A DNA stretch of 64,000 nt from Lachnospiraceae bacterium MD335 (GCA_000403335.2 KE159629.1:693736-757735), one strand, 5' to 3'; shown: positions 26,335 to 35,830, numbered from the stretch's first letter. Numbers and translations are program-made. The notes: generated from the sequence alone by a model not told the origin.

Positions 26335-26575
26335 TTTCCAATTAAAAAATCCCATACACTACATATCCGTAATGCATGGGACGTATCAACGCGGTTCCAC
26401 CCTGCTTGCCTGCTTTCCATACCACAAAAAAGCAGACCACTTATGATTATAACGTAATCAACGGACCGGATTGGGGTCACTCGGAGGTAGTTTTCAGATA
26501 TTTCCTGTAAGAATACTTTCAGCACAAACGGTATTCCTCTCTGATACATTACAATATCGTACTCGTCTCGTCATC
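26335..26575 (-). ncRNA. T-box leader, probably tRNA-Thr responsive
   Basis: Minus strand contains the T-box core GGGTGGAACCGCG (26402-26390) and, after it, a terminator hairpin (CCCATGC with GTATGGG, 26381-26344, plus T-run). A Stem I region with GAGAGGAATACC and a CTACCTCC segment lies upstream; ACC at 26488-26486 is a candidate Thr specifier. Uncharged tRNA-Thr would stabilise the antiterminator and allow transcription of the small membrane gene and thrS. Confidence 0.9.
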
Positions 26576-26639
26576 GTGTTTGATATTTCCAGTTTTTATT
26601 TTCTATCATTTTAATCCTATTTTTTGCAATTGTAAAGCA

Positions 26640-27155
26640 CTATTTTTTACCACAGCATTTTTTATACTTTTTACCGCTTCCGCAGGGACACGGATCGTTT
26701 GGATAAATCTTTGCCTCTTTTACGATTGTCGTCGAAGATTTCTGCTCCTTGTAAAGCTCCTTCTTGCGCTCCTCGCCCAAAATTTCGTCCCATGCCTCCA
26801 AGCCGTAAAGCCAGTCTGCCTCCGCTGCCACCATGTTTTTGTACAACAGCTCTTTTTCAAACGCAAGGCTGACCTGTGTATCCTCGTCCATCTCCTCAAT
26901 CGGATTCGGCGTCTTTAAGCTGTCGTTAATGCCGTCAAGAAAGCCTGTCATTGTCATGATGTCTATGTTATATTTTTCTGCAAGCTCTTTTACCGTACCC
27001 TTGACTTCCTCGTCAGGATTTTCCAAAAGCTGCTGGTATACTTCCTTCTCCTTCTGAAAATAGTCAATCCAAAGCTTCTGAAGTGTGTTTTTATCGGTAT
27101 TTTCATTGTATGCCACACTTCTCCACTGATCCAATAATGTCTTGTTCTCTGCCAT
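26640..27155 (-). CDS. SEC-C motif protein
   Basis: 171 residues. The C-terminus [16 protein letters not shown] is the zinc-binding SEC-C motif also found at the end of SecA. The rest (about 1-140) is helical and acidic without a known domain. AAAGGATG precedes the ATG. Probably a zinc-dependent adaptor; role unknown. Confidence 0.85.
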   Translation of the reverse strand: MAENKTLLDQWRSVAYNENTDKNTLQKLWIDYFQKEKEVYQQLLENPDEEVKGTVKELAEKYNIDIMTMTGFLDGINDSLKTPNPIEEMDEDTQVSLAFEKELLYKNMVAAEADWLYGLEAWDEILGEERKKELYKEQKSSTTIVKEAKIYPNDPCPCGSGKKYKKCCGKK

Positions 27156-27355
27156 GATTTATACATCCTTTCATCTTTATCGCATCTTTTCGTGCGGTCT
27201 GAATGCCTGTATCCGCTATGCATTCACACGGACTTAGCAGTAATTAGTATATACCAAAGTTTGCGGAAAGTCAAAGGAAACGGTTGCATTTCTTATAATT
27301 TCTTATTATAATCAGTTTTAATACTTTTATGAAAATTTGGAAAGGACTGACATCT

Positions 27356-27613
27356 ATGAAAAAAAATCCGAAACAGCTTGTGGCAATTGCTGCACTCGCA
27401 GCGATTGCCTTACTGATTATTGCCTTTGTAATTTCCGCCTTTACAGCAGGTCCCGGCGAAGCAGGAAACCGTTTTATGGCGCTTTTGTTCTGTATTATTG
27501 CCGTTCCTATTTTGGCGTGGCTGATTTTATTTTGCATCGGAAGAATGCAGGGGAAGCATACAATGGCAGAATTTTTACCGGAACAGGATACGGAGACGGA
27601 AAAAGACAACTGA
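27356..27613 (+). CDS. Small two-pass membrane protein
   Basis: 85 residues, ATG 27356 behind AAAGGACT. Two hydrophobic stretches (QLVAIAALAAIALLIIAFVI and MALLFCIIAVPILAWLILFC), charged C-terminus (EFLPEQDTETEKD). The antisense ORF 27271-27609 mirrors it and is a shadow. Family not recognised. Confidence 0.65.
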   Translation: MKKNPKQLVAIAALAAIALLIIAFVISAFTAGPGEAGNRFMALLFCIIAVPILAWLILFCIGRMQGKHTMAEFLPEQDTETEKDN

Positions 27614-27766
27614 CCATTTTGTGCCCCCCTTTTTCTTTCAATATATACCGCACATTTTATTTTATCAATACTTTAGCTGTGCAATGCACGGCTGGCACCG
27701 TACAGCTAAAGCACAAAATACCGAGAAAAACAGAGATTGGCAAAATACCGGCATTGTTCAGGCAAA

Positions 27767-29779
27767 TCAGTGAACACGCCCGTTTTTACCCGTTATGGCT
27801 GTCGGCAGGATTTTGAACTGCACCTTCTTTTCGCCCGCATAGTCTCCAATCCCTTTGAATATAACTGTTGCCGTACCTTTTTTTACATTGTTGCGATAGG
27901 CTGCGATTTCATAATCCGTTCCAAGCTTCAATGTCTTTTTTGTCTTTCCGTCTTTTATTACGGCAGATGTAATGTCCGAACCTTCTATTTCAACACAGCT
28001 CCCAGTGTAGAATTGCGGAGCTATTTTTATAACAGCCTTTGAAAGACTGATCCCTTTTAACATGTACGTTGCTTTTATTGTTCCAGTATAATTGCCCGTT
28101 CCTTTTAATGTAACAGTGATTTCCGTTCCTTCTTTTGGACTACTGTTATTGCCCAGCTTCTCTTTGCCCGCAGAATACGCCTCAATTGTATAATCTTTAT
28201 TTTTTACAAGTATCCCGCCATCACTGTCAGTTATTACCGGATTGCTCTGATATTGATTGGCTTTTCCGTTATATGCTACGTTCGGAAGATGTATGGAGAT
28301 ATCGGAACTTGTCAAATCTTTTGATTTAATGTTAAAAGGTATTGTAAGGCTTCCGGTATAATTTCCCAATCCCTTTATTATAATGATTCCAGTGCCTGTC
28401 TGTTTATTATTTTTATAAGACAGAACATAATCCTTTCCTTCTATAAGTGTGTGACTGTTCTCTGCAAGCCTTGGTTTAGGCATCACTCCGTTCTTTTGCA
28501 TTTTGACAGTGCTTATCTTATATTTATTTGTAATCATGCTTTGTGTCAAAACGGTGGGAGTGCGTTTTATGGTAAAGCTTACCTTCTTTGTTCCTGCATA
28601 TTCTCCCTTACCTTTTATAATCAGCGTGGCTTTGCCGGGATAAATGTTGTTGACATAGCTGACGGTATAATCAACATCTTTTTTTAGTACCGTCTTTGCA
28701 AGTGTGACTTTAATCAATTTGTCAGGGAGTTTTATCTCCGCTCCGTTTTGGTATTCCTGTACTGGTATTTTTTCGAGCGTGGCTTGGCCAATATTTTTGT
28801 CTTTGTCAACAATAATGATTTGGGCATTGGACACGCTTCCTTTAAAGTTTCCAATTCCCTTAATCGCCGCGGTATATGTGCCTGCCGACGTGTAATTGCC
28901 TTTGCCAAAGCTTGTAACTTCGAAATCCTTTTTTTCTTTTAGCGCTTTTCCTCTGTAAGTTACTTTGGGAGCTTTCTTATGTGCTTTATTGTCATGGATA
29001 TATACCGTGTCTTCAATTATGACATCTCTGTCATTTATTTCTCTTGGTTCGATGGTAAAGCTTTTCGTAACGGAACCGGAAAGATTGCCTTTTGCTTTTA
29101 TCGTAAGGAGTGCGGTTCCGGCGTTTTTATTGTTTTTGTAGGATACTGTGTAGTCTTTTCCCGCTTTTAACGGGACTTTGTTGTAGTATACCTTTATATC
29201 CTGCTTTATCACGCTTCCGGTGTATGTTTTGGTCTGCAAACCGGAAATGTACAGACCGTCTGATATATCACCCTCTTCTTCGGATGAGGCATCTTCAGAT
29301 GTGCTCTCTTCTGAATCACTTTCTTCAACACCGCTGCTTTCCTCCGTTTCGCCCCATTCCCCTGAATGCAGCTCATTAGAAAGCACACTTACCGGATAAT
29401 ATTTTTCATTGGTAGCCAAATCTATTGATTCATTTGCTTTTGCGCGTATTCTGTAATAATATATGATACCTTTGTCCATATGTTCCACTACAATACTATG
29501 ACTCTTATTATCGGTAAATTCTTCATAAAGTATATAGTCAGCATCAATACCGATACGTTTGCGGTATAATTCATAGGTTTTGGCATGTTGGACGGGTTCA
29601 TATGTAATGACGTCATAACCTTCCATTTTGTCGGATAATTTGGTGATTTTAGGGGACTGTGGTACCGTGTATACATAAATATCATAATTATGGTCTGTTG
29701 CAAAAGCGTTATTTTTAGCAGTCCATTCAAAACTAAATTTATTGCATCCTGGCTGAGTTCCCTTTATAATCGCTTTCAT
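27767..29779 (-). CDS. Repetitive surface-protein-like ORF lacking a signal peptide
   Basis: 670 residues. An Fn3-like region (about 1-120), an acidic Ser/Glu linker (ESDSEESTSEDASSEEEGD), then about six repeats of an Ig/MBG-like unit. Each unit has a signature such as KDYTVSYKNNKNAGTA and IKAKGNLSGSVTKSFTI, KDYTVSYVNNIYPGKA, and KDYVLSYKNNKQTGTG. These units occur in Clostridial cell-surface proteins. No signal peptide or sorting signal is present: the frame is closed by a stop just 8 codons before ATG 29779. The start QIKTVDKGMKAIIKGTQP looks like the middle of an Fn3 domain, so this is probably a 5'-truncated gene. Confidence 0.65.
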   Translation of the reverse strand: MKAIIKGTQPGCNKFSFEWTAKNNAFATDHNYDIYVYTVPQSPKITKLSDKMEGYDVITYEPVQHAKTYELYRKRIGIDADYILYEEFTDNKSHSIVVEHMDKGIIYYYRIRAKANESIDLATNEKYYPVSVLSNELHSGEWGETEESSGVEESDSEESTSEDASSEEEGDISDGLYISGLQTKTYTGSVIKQDIKVYYNKVPLKAGKDYTVSYKNNKNAGTALLTIKAKGNLSGSVTKSFTIEPREINDRDVIIEDTVYIHDNKAHKKAPKVTYRGKALKEKKDFEVTSFGKGNYTSAGTYTAAIKGIGNFKGSVSNAQIIIVDKDKNIGQATLEKIPVQEYQNGAEIKLPDKLIKVTLAKTVLKKDVDYTVSYVNNIYPGKATLIIKGKGEYAGTKKVSFTIKRTPTVLTQSMITNKYKISTVKMQKNGVMPKPRLAENSHTLIEGKDYVLSYKNNKQTGTGIIIIKGLGNYTGSLTIPFNIKSKDLTSSDISIHLPNVAYNGKANQYQSNPVITDSDGGILVKNKDYTIEAYSAGKEKLGNNSSPKEGTEITVTLKGTGNYTGTIKATYMLKGISLSKAVIKIAPQFYTGSCVEIEGSDITSAVIKDGKTKKTLKLGTDYEIAAYRNNVKKGTATVIFKGIGDYAGEKKVQFKILPTAITGKNGRVH

Positions 29780-29978
29780 TCCCTTATCTACTGTTTTTAT
29801 TTGTTTAATTTTTAGCTTTTAAGTTTCCAGTCCTCCTCTCCATTTTGTTTTTCATATCGTTTCAGTATATTTTTATAATAGCATAATACCATATCGGTAT
29901 TTTTACAATACTTTAAGTACCAATTCGACAATAAAAATAATGCCGGTTTGGTATTATAATAGTATTGGAGGTGCTCCT

Positions 29979-30287
29979 ATGCGTTTGAAAGAAATTCGAT
30001 TACAAAAGGGATTATCACAAAAAAAAATTGCTGATGAGCTTGGCTGCTCTCCAAATGTATATTCACGTTATGAAACGGGAGACCGCCAACCTTCTATTGA
30101 AATTCTAATAAGATTATCCGAAATTTTGGGTGTTACTGTAGATTATATTATTGAAAACTGCAACGTTGCTTCTTATGCGCTCACTTCATACGAAACAGAG
30201 TTATTATTTGCCGCGCGCAGTGCAGATATACGTGCCAAAGAAGATGCGTTGATGATATTACAAAACCATTCTGTAAAAAATAAATAA
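29979..30287 (+). CDS. XRE-family transcriptional regulator
   Basis: 102 residues. HTH_3 domain: MRLKEIRLQKGLSQKKIADE, then SPNVYSRYETGDRQPSIEIL (residues about 1-55), with a short C-terminal tail. Start ATG 29979 follows GGAGG. TATTATAATAG lies 25 bp upstream and TACC-ATATC-GGTA (about 29888) forms a palindrome, a possible operator. It stands alone beside the truncated surface gene, divergently. Confidence 0.8.
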   Translation: MRLKEIRLQKGLSQKKIADELGCSPNVYSRYETGDRQPSIEILIRLSEILGVTVDYIIENCNVASYALTSYETELLFAARSADIRAKEDALMILQNHSVKNK

Positions 30288-30489
30288 GAACCAAATGCTT
30301 CTCTTGGTTACGAAAATTCAGAAGAATGATGCCACCACATCTAATAACAGAAAAGAACACTTACCTAAAATATTAAAGAGCCAGTATGGAGAATTAGGAA
30401 AATTTAAATTAATTTACACACATTACATGACAAACCCTGAATTTCCCTCTTATGCCTTTACTTCAATGCCATAAATCTTATCTTTTTAA

Positions 30490-30558
30490 TAAGAAACAAC
30501 CTTGTAGAAATCGAAAAATGTTCCAAAAACATCTCCACTCCCATAAGGTTGTTTTTAA
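30490..30558. repeat. Inverted repeat, possible bidirectional terminator
   Basis: AAACAACCTT (30494-30503) and AAGGTTGTTT (30545-30554) pair with a 41-base loop; both ends border T- or A-runs. Long loop, so a terminator function is uncertain. Confidence 0.4.
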
Positions 30559-30559
30559 T

Positions 30560-30862
30560 ATGTTCTTTCCATGATTAAAATTCCCACGTTCTCCTGCCAG
30601 CGCCAGCAGCCTCTGCGTATACCCGATAATCGAAAACAATACAAAAGTCGCCTTTCTGTCCTCCCTGTTCCATAACACCTTTTTTGACTTCTCAACCAAA
30701 TCATAAAATACGTCTACATCCACCAAAAATAAAACGGTATCCGATTTTTTGAAACAGCATTTCCCTGCATATATCCTCATAAATAAACGCCGCATGACTG
30801 CGCACAAAACTCTTTTTTATCCTCTCTATCACATACTCTGTATTTCCGCGCTCAACATCCCT
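30560..30862 (-). pseudogene. DUF234-type AAA ATPase, C-terminal remnant
   Basis: Minus strand, first frame: VIERIKKSFVRSHAAFIYED then ICREMLFQKIGYRF. After a frame change near 30715: DVDVFYDLVEKSKKVLWNRE and FVLFSIIGYTQRLLALAGERG. The two halves match the nuclease-like C-terminal domain (DUF234) of the archaeal-type ATPase family. The ATPase domain is absent and a frameshift splits the rest; non-functional. Confidence 0.6.
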
Positions 30863-30878
30863 TTAACTTTCACACAAA

Positions 30879-30917
30879 AACAAGCAGCACTCCCAAAATG
30901 CTGCTTGTTTTTTATTT
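30879..30917 (-). terminator. Terminator of the NlpC/P60 gene
   Basis: AAACAAGCAGCA pairs with TGCTGCTTGTTT around CTCCCAAAA; runs of A and T flank both sides, so it could work in either direction. Confidence 0.85.
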
Positions 30918-30929
30918 CTTCTTATTCTT

Positions 30930-32180
30930 TTACAAAAATCTCCTCGCCCACGCCGGTGTACGGTAATTCACACTCGAAATCTTAATACCCGTCTTCGGAC
31001 TTGACGCATGGATAACCTGTCCGTTCCCTATGTAAATCGCCACATGGTTAATATTGCCGTTCTTCGCATAGAACACCAAATCGCCCGGCTGTATCTCACT
31101 CATAGAGACTTTAGTACCCATCTGCGCCTGTGACGCCGCATGATGCGGCAGGGACACATTATACTTCTTATAAATACTCAGCGTAAAGCCTGAGCAGTCC
31201 GCTCCGTTTGTAAGGCTCGTACCGCCCCACACGTACGGATTTCCGACAAACTGCTTTGCATACTGTACAAGATCAACGCGCACGTCGGAAACACCCTGTC
31301 CGTATAAAAGCTCCGTCAGCGTTACTGCCTTCTCCAAACGCTCCTCAACATCTACAAATTCTCCCGAAACATATGCTTCCTCATCATCAAGCAAAAATTT
31401 TACCCAGCCGTTGTCCATCACCTCAACAACCTCAAGCTCTTCCTCCTGCGGAATCAGCGTAATCACAACGCTGTCCGTATTCGGCTCTTCCCTGACTTTT
31501 AAGGTCTGCGTATTGACAATCGCAATCATTGATGCCACTTCCTGACCTCTTCTTAATGCCTCGGAACCTGTATAAAGATAATCCGTGCTGCAATACCCTT
31601 CAACCTTTCCGGACTTAATATGCGCCCATCCGTTTTCTATGCCAAGGATTTCACAAGCCGCATCCTTTGGAAGCTTGCCGACAAGCTTTCCGTTCTCGTT
31701 CGGCTCCTGTCTGATATTGAGATGGTTATCAACATGGGCGATACCAAGATTTGTATACCCCCAATGGTTCTGCGGTTTTTCTTCCTCTGCCGCCAAAACA
31801 CCTGCCTGTACCGCAGGTTCTCCTTCCTGCGTCTGCTGTTGTGTTTCGGTTTCCGCATTCTGCTCTGTCAACGGTTCAGCGTTTTCGGTTTCCGCATCCT
31901 GCACTTCACCGCTTTCACTCCCCACAGTTTCCATATCTATGTTTTCAAGTTCAATATCCCGTCCTGCACCTGCCGCTCTTCCGCTGTCAGCCGACGGCGC
32001 AAAATCAGAAAAATCAACAACTTCTATTCCCGATTCTTCCTCCCAATTTTCAGCTTCCGTACGCTCCTCATCCACATCGCTCTCCTTCGGATTTGCGTAT
32101 GCGCCGTTTCCCAAAAGCACAACCGCAAGTCCCATACCTGCCACTACCCCCATGTATCTGAGTCTGTTTATCCTTTTCAT
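30930..32180 (-). CDS. Secreted NlpC/P60 cell-wall hydrolase with SH3 domains
   Basis: 416 residues. Signal peptide (1-29, MGVVAGMGLAVVLLGNGAYA), a disordered acidic linker (30-140), two bacterial SH3 domains (about 142-200: HLNIRQEPNENGKLVG; about 215-275: LKVREEPNTDSVV) and a C-terminal NlpC/P60 domain. Its catalytic Cys is in GADCSGFTLSIYKKY, His in NINHVAIYIG and polar residue in HASSP. It should cleave stem peptides of peptidoglycan outside the cell. Confidence 0.93.
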   Translation of the reverse strand: MKRINRLRYMGVVAGMGLAVVLLGNGAYANPKESDVDEERTEAENWEEESGIEVVDFSDFAPSADSGRAAGAGRDIELENIDMETVGSESGEVQDAETENAEPLTEQNAETETQQQTQEGEPAVQAGVLAAEEEKPQNHWGYTNLGIAHVDNHLNIRQEPNENGKLVGKLPKDAACEILGIENGWAHIKSGKVEGYCSTDYLYTGSEALRRGQEVASMIAIVNTQTLKVREEPNTDSVVITLIPQEEELEVVEVMDNGWVKFLLDDEEAYVSGEFVDVEERLEKAVTLTELLYGQGVSDVRVDLVQYAKQFVGNPYVWGGTSLTNGADCSGFTLSIYKKYNVSLPHHAASQAQMGTKVSMSEIQPGDLVFYAKNGNINHVAIYIGNGQVIHASSPKTGIKISSVNYRTPAWARRFL

Positions 32181-32290
32181 ATAAATAACAATCCCTTTTA
32201 TTACAAACTTGTTACATTTTTGTTACATTTATAATATAACATCATATTCCAAACCTGTCAACAAAAACCGGAATACAAATTTTTCCACTT

Positions 32291-32448
32291 GTAACAGTTC
32301 AGCCTTCGGCTTCCTGTTACAAGCATCAAGCCATGCAAAAATCATAAAATGATTTTTTTACCACCTTCGTGGTGGCTTGATGCATCTCTTCCACTACGCT
32401 GTTACACGGACTTTGCAGCAAGTGCAAAGTCCTGGGCTGAACTGTTAC
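32291..32448. repeat. Multi-branched inverted-repeat element after ribF
   Basis: Outer arms GTAACAGTTCAGCC (32291-32304) and GGCTGAACTGTTAC (32435-32448) pair over 14 bp. Inside are GCATCAAGCCA/TGGCTTGATGC (32323-32333, 32373-32383) enclosing two small hairpins, and GGACTTTGCA/TGCAAAGTCC (32408-32417, 32423-32432). GTAACAG can alternatively pair with CTGTTAC at 32314-32320. No ORF. It lies between ribF and the NlpC gene and could be a mobile repeat or a structured RNA on the ribF transcript. Confidence 0.7.
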
Positions 32449-32466
32449 TTCCACTTCCGTTTTCTG

Positions 32467-33414
32467 TCAAATCCCATGATACCGTCTGCCTGCCGCAAGA
32501 TCCTCCTGCATCTGCGCTTTCAGCTCCTCCACGCTGCCAAAACGCATCTCAGGTCTTTTATGCTCCAACAAATATACCTCTATGTTTTCACCATATACAT
32601 CGGCGTTAAAATCATAAAGATACGTCTCCACACCCATTTGGCGCACATCATCAACCGTGGGTTTAAAACCGATATTTGTAATCGAAGGGAGCTGTACACC
32701 GTCATAAGGTCTGTTGCTCTCCCTGCTGTGCAGATACACATAGGAATAATACACCCCCTTTGGCGGCAGCAGCTTTTGGGGCGGCGGCAATAAGTTCACG
32801 GTAGGCATTCCAAGCGTTCTTCCAAACTTTTTTCCATGCACGATCTCACCGCATACACAATACGGCGTTCCAAGCAACGCAGACACCAGCTCCATACGTC
32901 CCTCTTTTACCGCCTCCCGCACATACGTAGAGCTGACTTCTCTTCCGTTATAAAGCACCTTGTTAATAATTTTCACGTCATAACCGCCTTGCGCCGCCTG
33001 CTTTTTTAAAAGCGCACAGTCACCCGCACCGCGCCTTCCGTATGACACGTCTTCCCCTGCCACCACACACTTTGCATGCAGCATATCAACCAGCACATCA
33101 CGGATAAACACTTCCGGCTCCATATCGGCAATCTCCTGAACAAACGGAAACTCAATCAGATAATCAATACCCGCCTGCGCAAAAATCCTGCGCTTTTCTG
33201 CCGCAGTTGATAAATCCCGAAGCGGTTCTCTGCTGAAAAATGCCGCGGGCGAGGGCACAAAAGTAAAGACAGCCGACGAAAGTCCCCTGTCCTTTTGTTC
33301 TCTAAGCTGTCCTAATAGCTTCTGATGTCCCTTGTGAAAACCGTCAAATTTTCCAATGGCGACAGCAGTCGGCTCCTCAATATGAAATTTCGTTGTATGT
33401 TCTATAATTTTCAT
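32467..33414 (-). CDS. ribF: Bifunctional riboflavin kinase / FAD synthetase
   Basis: 315 residues. N-terminal nucleotidyl-transferase domain (AVAIGKFDGFHKGHQKLL, and SSTYVREAVKEGRME) and C-terminal riboflavin kinase domain (GRTLGMPTVNL, GVYYSYVYL, and EVYLLEHKRPE). It makes FMN and FAD in the cytosol. ATG 33414 is chosen over TTG 33420; no strong ribosome binding site is visible, so it may depend on truB translation. Confidence 0.95.
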   Translation of the reverse strand: MKIIEHTTKFHIEEPTAVAIGKFDGFHKGHQKLLGQLREQKDRGLSSAVFTFVPSPAAFFSREPLRDLSTAAEKRRIFAQAGIDYLIEFPFVQEIADMEPEVFIRDVLVDMLHAKCVVAGEDVSYGRRGAGDCALLKKQAAQGGYDVKIINKVLYNGREVSSTYVREAVKEGRMELVSALLGTPYCVCGEIVHGKKFGRTLGMPTVNLLPPPQKLLPPKGVYYSYVYLHSRESNRPYDGVQLPSITNIGFKPTVDDVRQMGVETYLYDFNADVYGENIEVYLLEHKRPEMRFGSVEELKAQMQEDLAAGRRYHGI

Positions 33415-33445
33415 GTGCAACTTGTCCGAACCCTTCCCTGGAACA

Positions 33446-34348
33446 CTACAAAAACATTTTATAAGGTTTAAAACAGTCCTCGTCCCTTACAAATACATAC
33501 ACTGCCTTAAACTCCCGTTTGCCATTGTATACGCGAATGAAATCTCCGTCATGCAAATCCGCCTGCCTTTCTCGGTCAAGATGCCCTGACGACAGCTTAT
33601 TTCCGTTTAAAAGTGCATGCTCTGCCTCCGGTTTGACGACCGCGCCCTCATACTCCATAAAAATACTGTCAGGCGTTATGATATATTTTTCACAATCGCC
33701 CGTCTCCACAAGCCGCTCCACCTCACGAAGCGTTACGGCATCCTCTATTTTAAAATTTCCTACTCTTGTACGCTTGAGCGACTCCATCGCCGCACCGCAC
33801 CCTAGACGCGCCCCAATATCCGCGCACAATGCACGGATATACGTGCCTTTTGAGCATTCCACCACAAAGCGCACACAGGGAATGCCTATCTCTATTATCT
33901 TAATATTGGGAATATCCACATGACGCGGCTGCCGTTCAATTTCTTTGCCCTGTCTTGCAAGCTCGTAAAGCTTTTTTCCGTTCACCTTCAAAGCGGAATA
34001 CATTGGAGGGATTTGCTCATACCCTCCCACAAAGCTCATAATCGCATCCCGAACCTGCGCTTCGTCCGCCGTCACTTCCTGCTCGCTTTGCAGCGTTCCG
34101 CTCATATCCTGTGTGTCTGTCGTAACGCCAAGCCGCATGCACGCCTCATACTCCTTGCTTTTATCAGTCATCATATCGCAGAGCTTTGTCGCATTCCCGA
34201 AGCAAACCGGAAGCACCCCTACCGCATCGGGGTCAAGCGTTCCCGTATGCCCGATTTTTCTCTGTTTTACAATGCCCCGAAGCTTTGCCACCACATCATG
34301 CGAAGTGTATCCGGCTTCCTTATAGATATTCATGATACCGTTTATCAT
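33446..34348 (-). CDS. truB: tRNA pseudouridine-55 synthase
   Basis: 300 residues. KIGHTGTLDPDAVGVLPVC contains the catalytic Asp; YEQIPPMYSALKVNGKKLYE and GTYIRALCADIGARLG are family motifs. It modifies U55 in the T-loop of tRNAs. GGAGA precedes ATG 34348. Part of the nusA-infB operon. Confidence 0.96.
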   Translation of the reverse strand: MINGIMNIYKEAGYTSHDVVAKLRGIVKQRKIGHTGTLDPDAVGVLPVCFGNATKLCDMMTDKSKEYEACMRLGVTTDTQDMSGTLQSEQEVTADEAQVRDAIMSFVGGYEQIPPMYSALKVNGKKLYELARQGKEIERQPRHVDIPNIKIIEIGIPCVRFVVECSKGTYIRALCADIGARLGCGAAMESLKRTRVGNFKIEDAVTLREVERLVETGDCEKYIITPDSIFMEYEGAVVKPEAEHALLNGNKLSSGHLDRERQADLHDGDFIRVYNGKREFKAVYVFVRDEDCFKPYKMFL

Positions 34349-34410
34349 ACTTCTCCATTCTTAACATACCTGCTAATATATGTCTATGCACAAATCCAAG
34401 CTGTAAAAAT

Positions 34411-35379
34411 TTACTGCTCACAGTATTCTTCCATCTGACGCGCAATCTGTGCCGAAATATTGTTAATGACATCATAAAAATTACCGTTCATGCTGCACCC
34501 TGCCGCGCGCACATGACCGCCGCCGCCAAAATAAGACGCAACCTTGCTGACATCGACATATTTGCACGAACGAAGACTCACTTTGTATTCCTGACTTCCC
34601 GTCTCGTACATAAAAATTGCACACTCCACGCCCTTAATAATACGCAGCTGGTTCACAATCCCGTCCAAATCCTTCGGCTGGGCATTGTAAAAGGCAAGCG
34701 TCTTTTGATTGATTGCGCTCACAATACACTTTCCATGCATAAAGACAATACTCTCCAAAAGCGCCCTTCCCAAAAGCTGGTTCTGAACATATGTTTTTTC
34801 ATAAAATGTTTCATCAATAATTGCCGGAAAATCAAAGCCGTATTCAATCAGCTCCGCCGCAATCCGCAATGTCTTCGGCGATGTGTTTGAGTATTTAAAA
34901 ATCCCCGTATCGTGGATAATTCCTATGTATACCGCCTTTGCAATCTCCGCATCCAAATATTCCTTATCCATCAGCTCATAGACAAGCTCCGCCGTAGAGC
35001 TGATGCCCGGCACAACGTAATTAACGTCGCCGCACCCGCGCACGTTGCTCACATGATGATCAATGTTGATGCGCTTTTTGGCATTGTCAAAAAGCGTTTC
35101 CGCCTCTCCAAGCCTTGATTTCTCACAGTCAAGCGCAAGAAATACATCCGGCGCCTGTACGCGAAAACTGCTGTCAATACAGTCAAAATCCTTGATACAT
35201 GCAAAAATATCGGCGGGCTGTTCAAGGCAAATCACAACCTCGGCATCCGCAAGCGCCTTTTTTAAATAAAGGTACATTGCCATGCAGGAACCCACACAGT
35301 CACCGTCAGGTCTGATATGCCCCGAAACCACAATTCTTTTTGCATCCTTACATTCTTCCAACAAATTTATTTTTTCCAT
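34411..35379 (-). CDS. nrnA: DHH/DHHA1 phosphoesterase (NrnA type)
   Basis: 322 residues. GHIRPDGDCVGS and NIDHHVSNV (DHH motif), plus C-terminal GGGGHVRAAGC (DHHA1). It degrades nanoRNAs and 3'-phosphoadenosine phosphate in known homologues. Start ATG 35379 follows GGGGGAG; the longer frame to 35499 overlaps the intergenic site and is rejected. Confidence 0.93.
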   Translation of the reverse strand: MEKINLLEECKDAKRIVVSGHIRPDGDCVGSCMAMYLYLKKALADAEVVICLEQPADIFACIKDFDCIDSSFRVQAPDVFLALDCEKSRLGEAETLFDNAKKRINIDHHVSNVRGCGDVNYVVPGISSTAELVYELMDKEYLDAEIAKAVYIGIIHDTGIFKYSNTSPKTLRIAAELIEYGFDFPAIIDETFYEKTYVQNQLLGRALLESIVFMHGKCIVSAINQKTLAFYNAQPKDLDGIVNQLRIIKGVECAIFMYETGSQEYKVSLRSCKYVDVSKVASYFGGGGHVRAAGCSMNGNFYDVINNISAQIARQMEEYCEQ

Positions 35380-35443
35380 TTCAGTCTCCCCCATTCCTGC
35401 CAAAACCACGAATTCCTGACACGGAAAAGCGCAGCACAAAATT

Positions 35444-35830
35444 CTAGTCCTCGTCTGTCTCCACGTGTTTCGCGTCATCCTCACGATTAATATCATCAAT
35501 CTTTTTTGTCATTGAAACGCCATACGCGATAGACTGATCCAATATAAACTTCACTTCGGGCGTATTCCTCATATTGATCTTCTTTGCAAGAAGTGTTCGG
35601 ATATACCCCTCGGCGCTTTTTAAACCCGCGAGCGTATTCTTCTGCGATTCCTCGTCACCCAATACGCTGATCCACGCCTTACAGGTTTTTAAATCCGGCG
35701 CCACCTCCACGGTGACAACCGAGGTCATCGGATGAATGCGCGGATCTTTTATCTCGCTTCTGATAATTTCCGCAAGCACGCGATGCACCTCACCGTTTAC
35801 CCGTGTATTTTTCACGCTGTTTTTTCTCAT
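35444..35830 (-). CDS. rbfA: Ribosome-binding factor A
   Basis: 128 residues. RVNGEVHRVLAEIIRSEIKD, DPRIHPMTSVVTVEVAPDLK and the KH-type fold fit RbfA, which matures the 5' end of 16S rRNA on the 30S subunit. Its first base overlaps the infB stop, so it is translationally coupled. Confidence 0.96.
   Translation of the reverse strand: MRKNSVKNTRVNGEVHRVLAEIIRSEIKDPRIHPMTSVVTVEVAPDLKTCKAWISVLGDEESQKNTLAGLKSAEGYIRTLLAKKINMRNTPEVKFILDQSIAYGVSMTKKIDDINREDDAKHVETDED

Noticed and set aside
26112-26549. 145-aa protein upstream of thrS
   Set aside because: Its first half lies over the T-box leader; a good ribosome binding site supports the 69-aa start at 26321.
27271-27609. 112-aa minus-strand ORF
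   Set aside because: Antisense to the membrane protein at 27356, which has the better start and composition.
30478-30807. 109-aa hypothetical protein
   Set aside because: It is part of a frameshifted DUF234 ATPase remnant and reads on into an inverted repeat.
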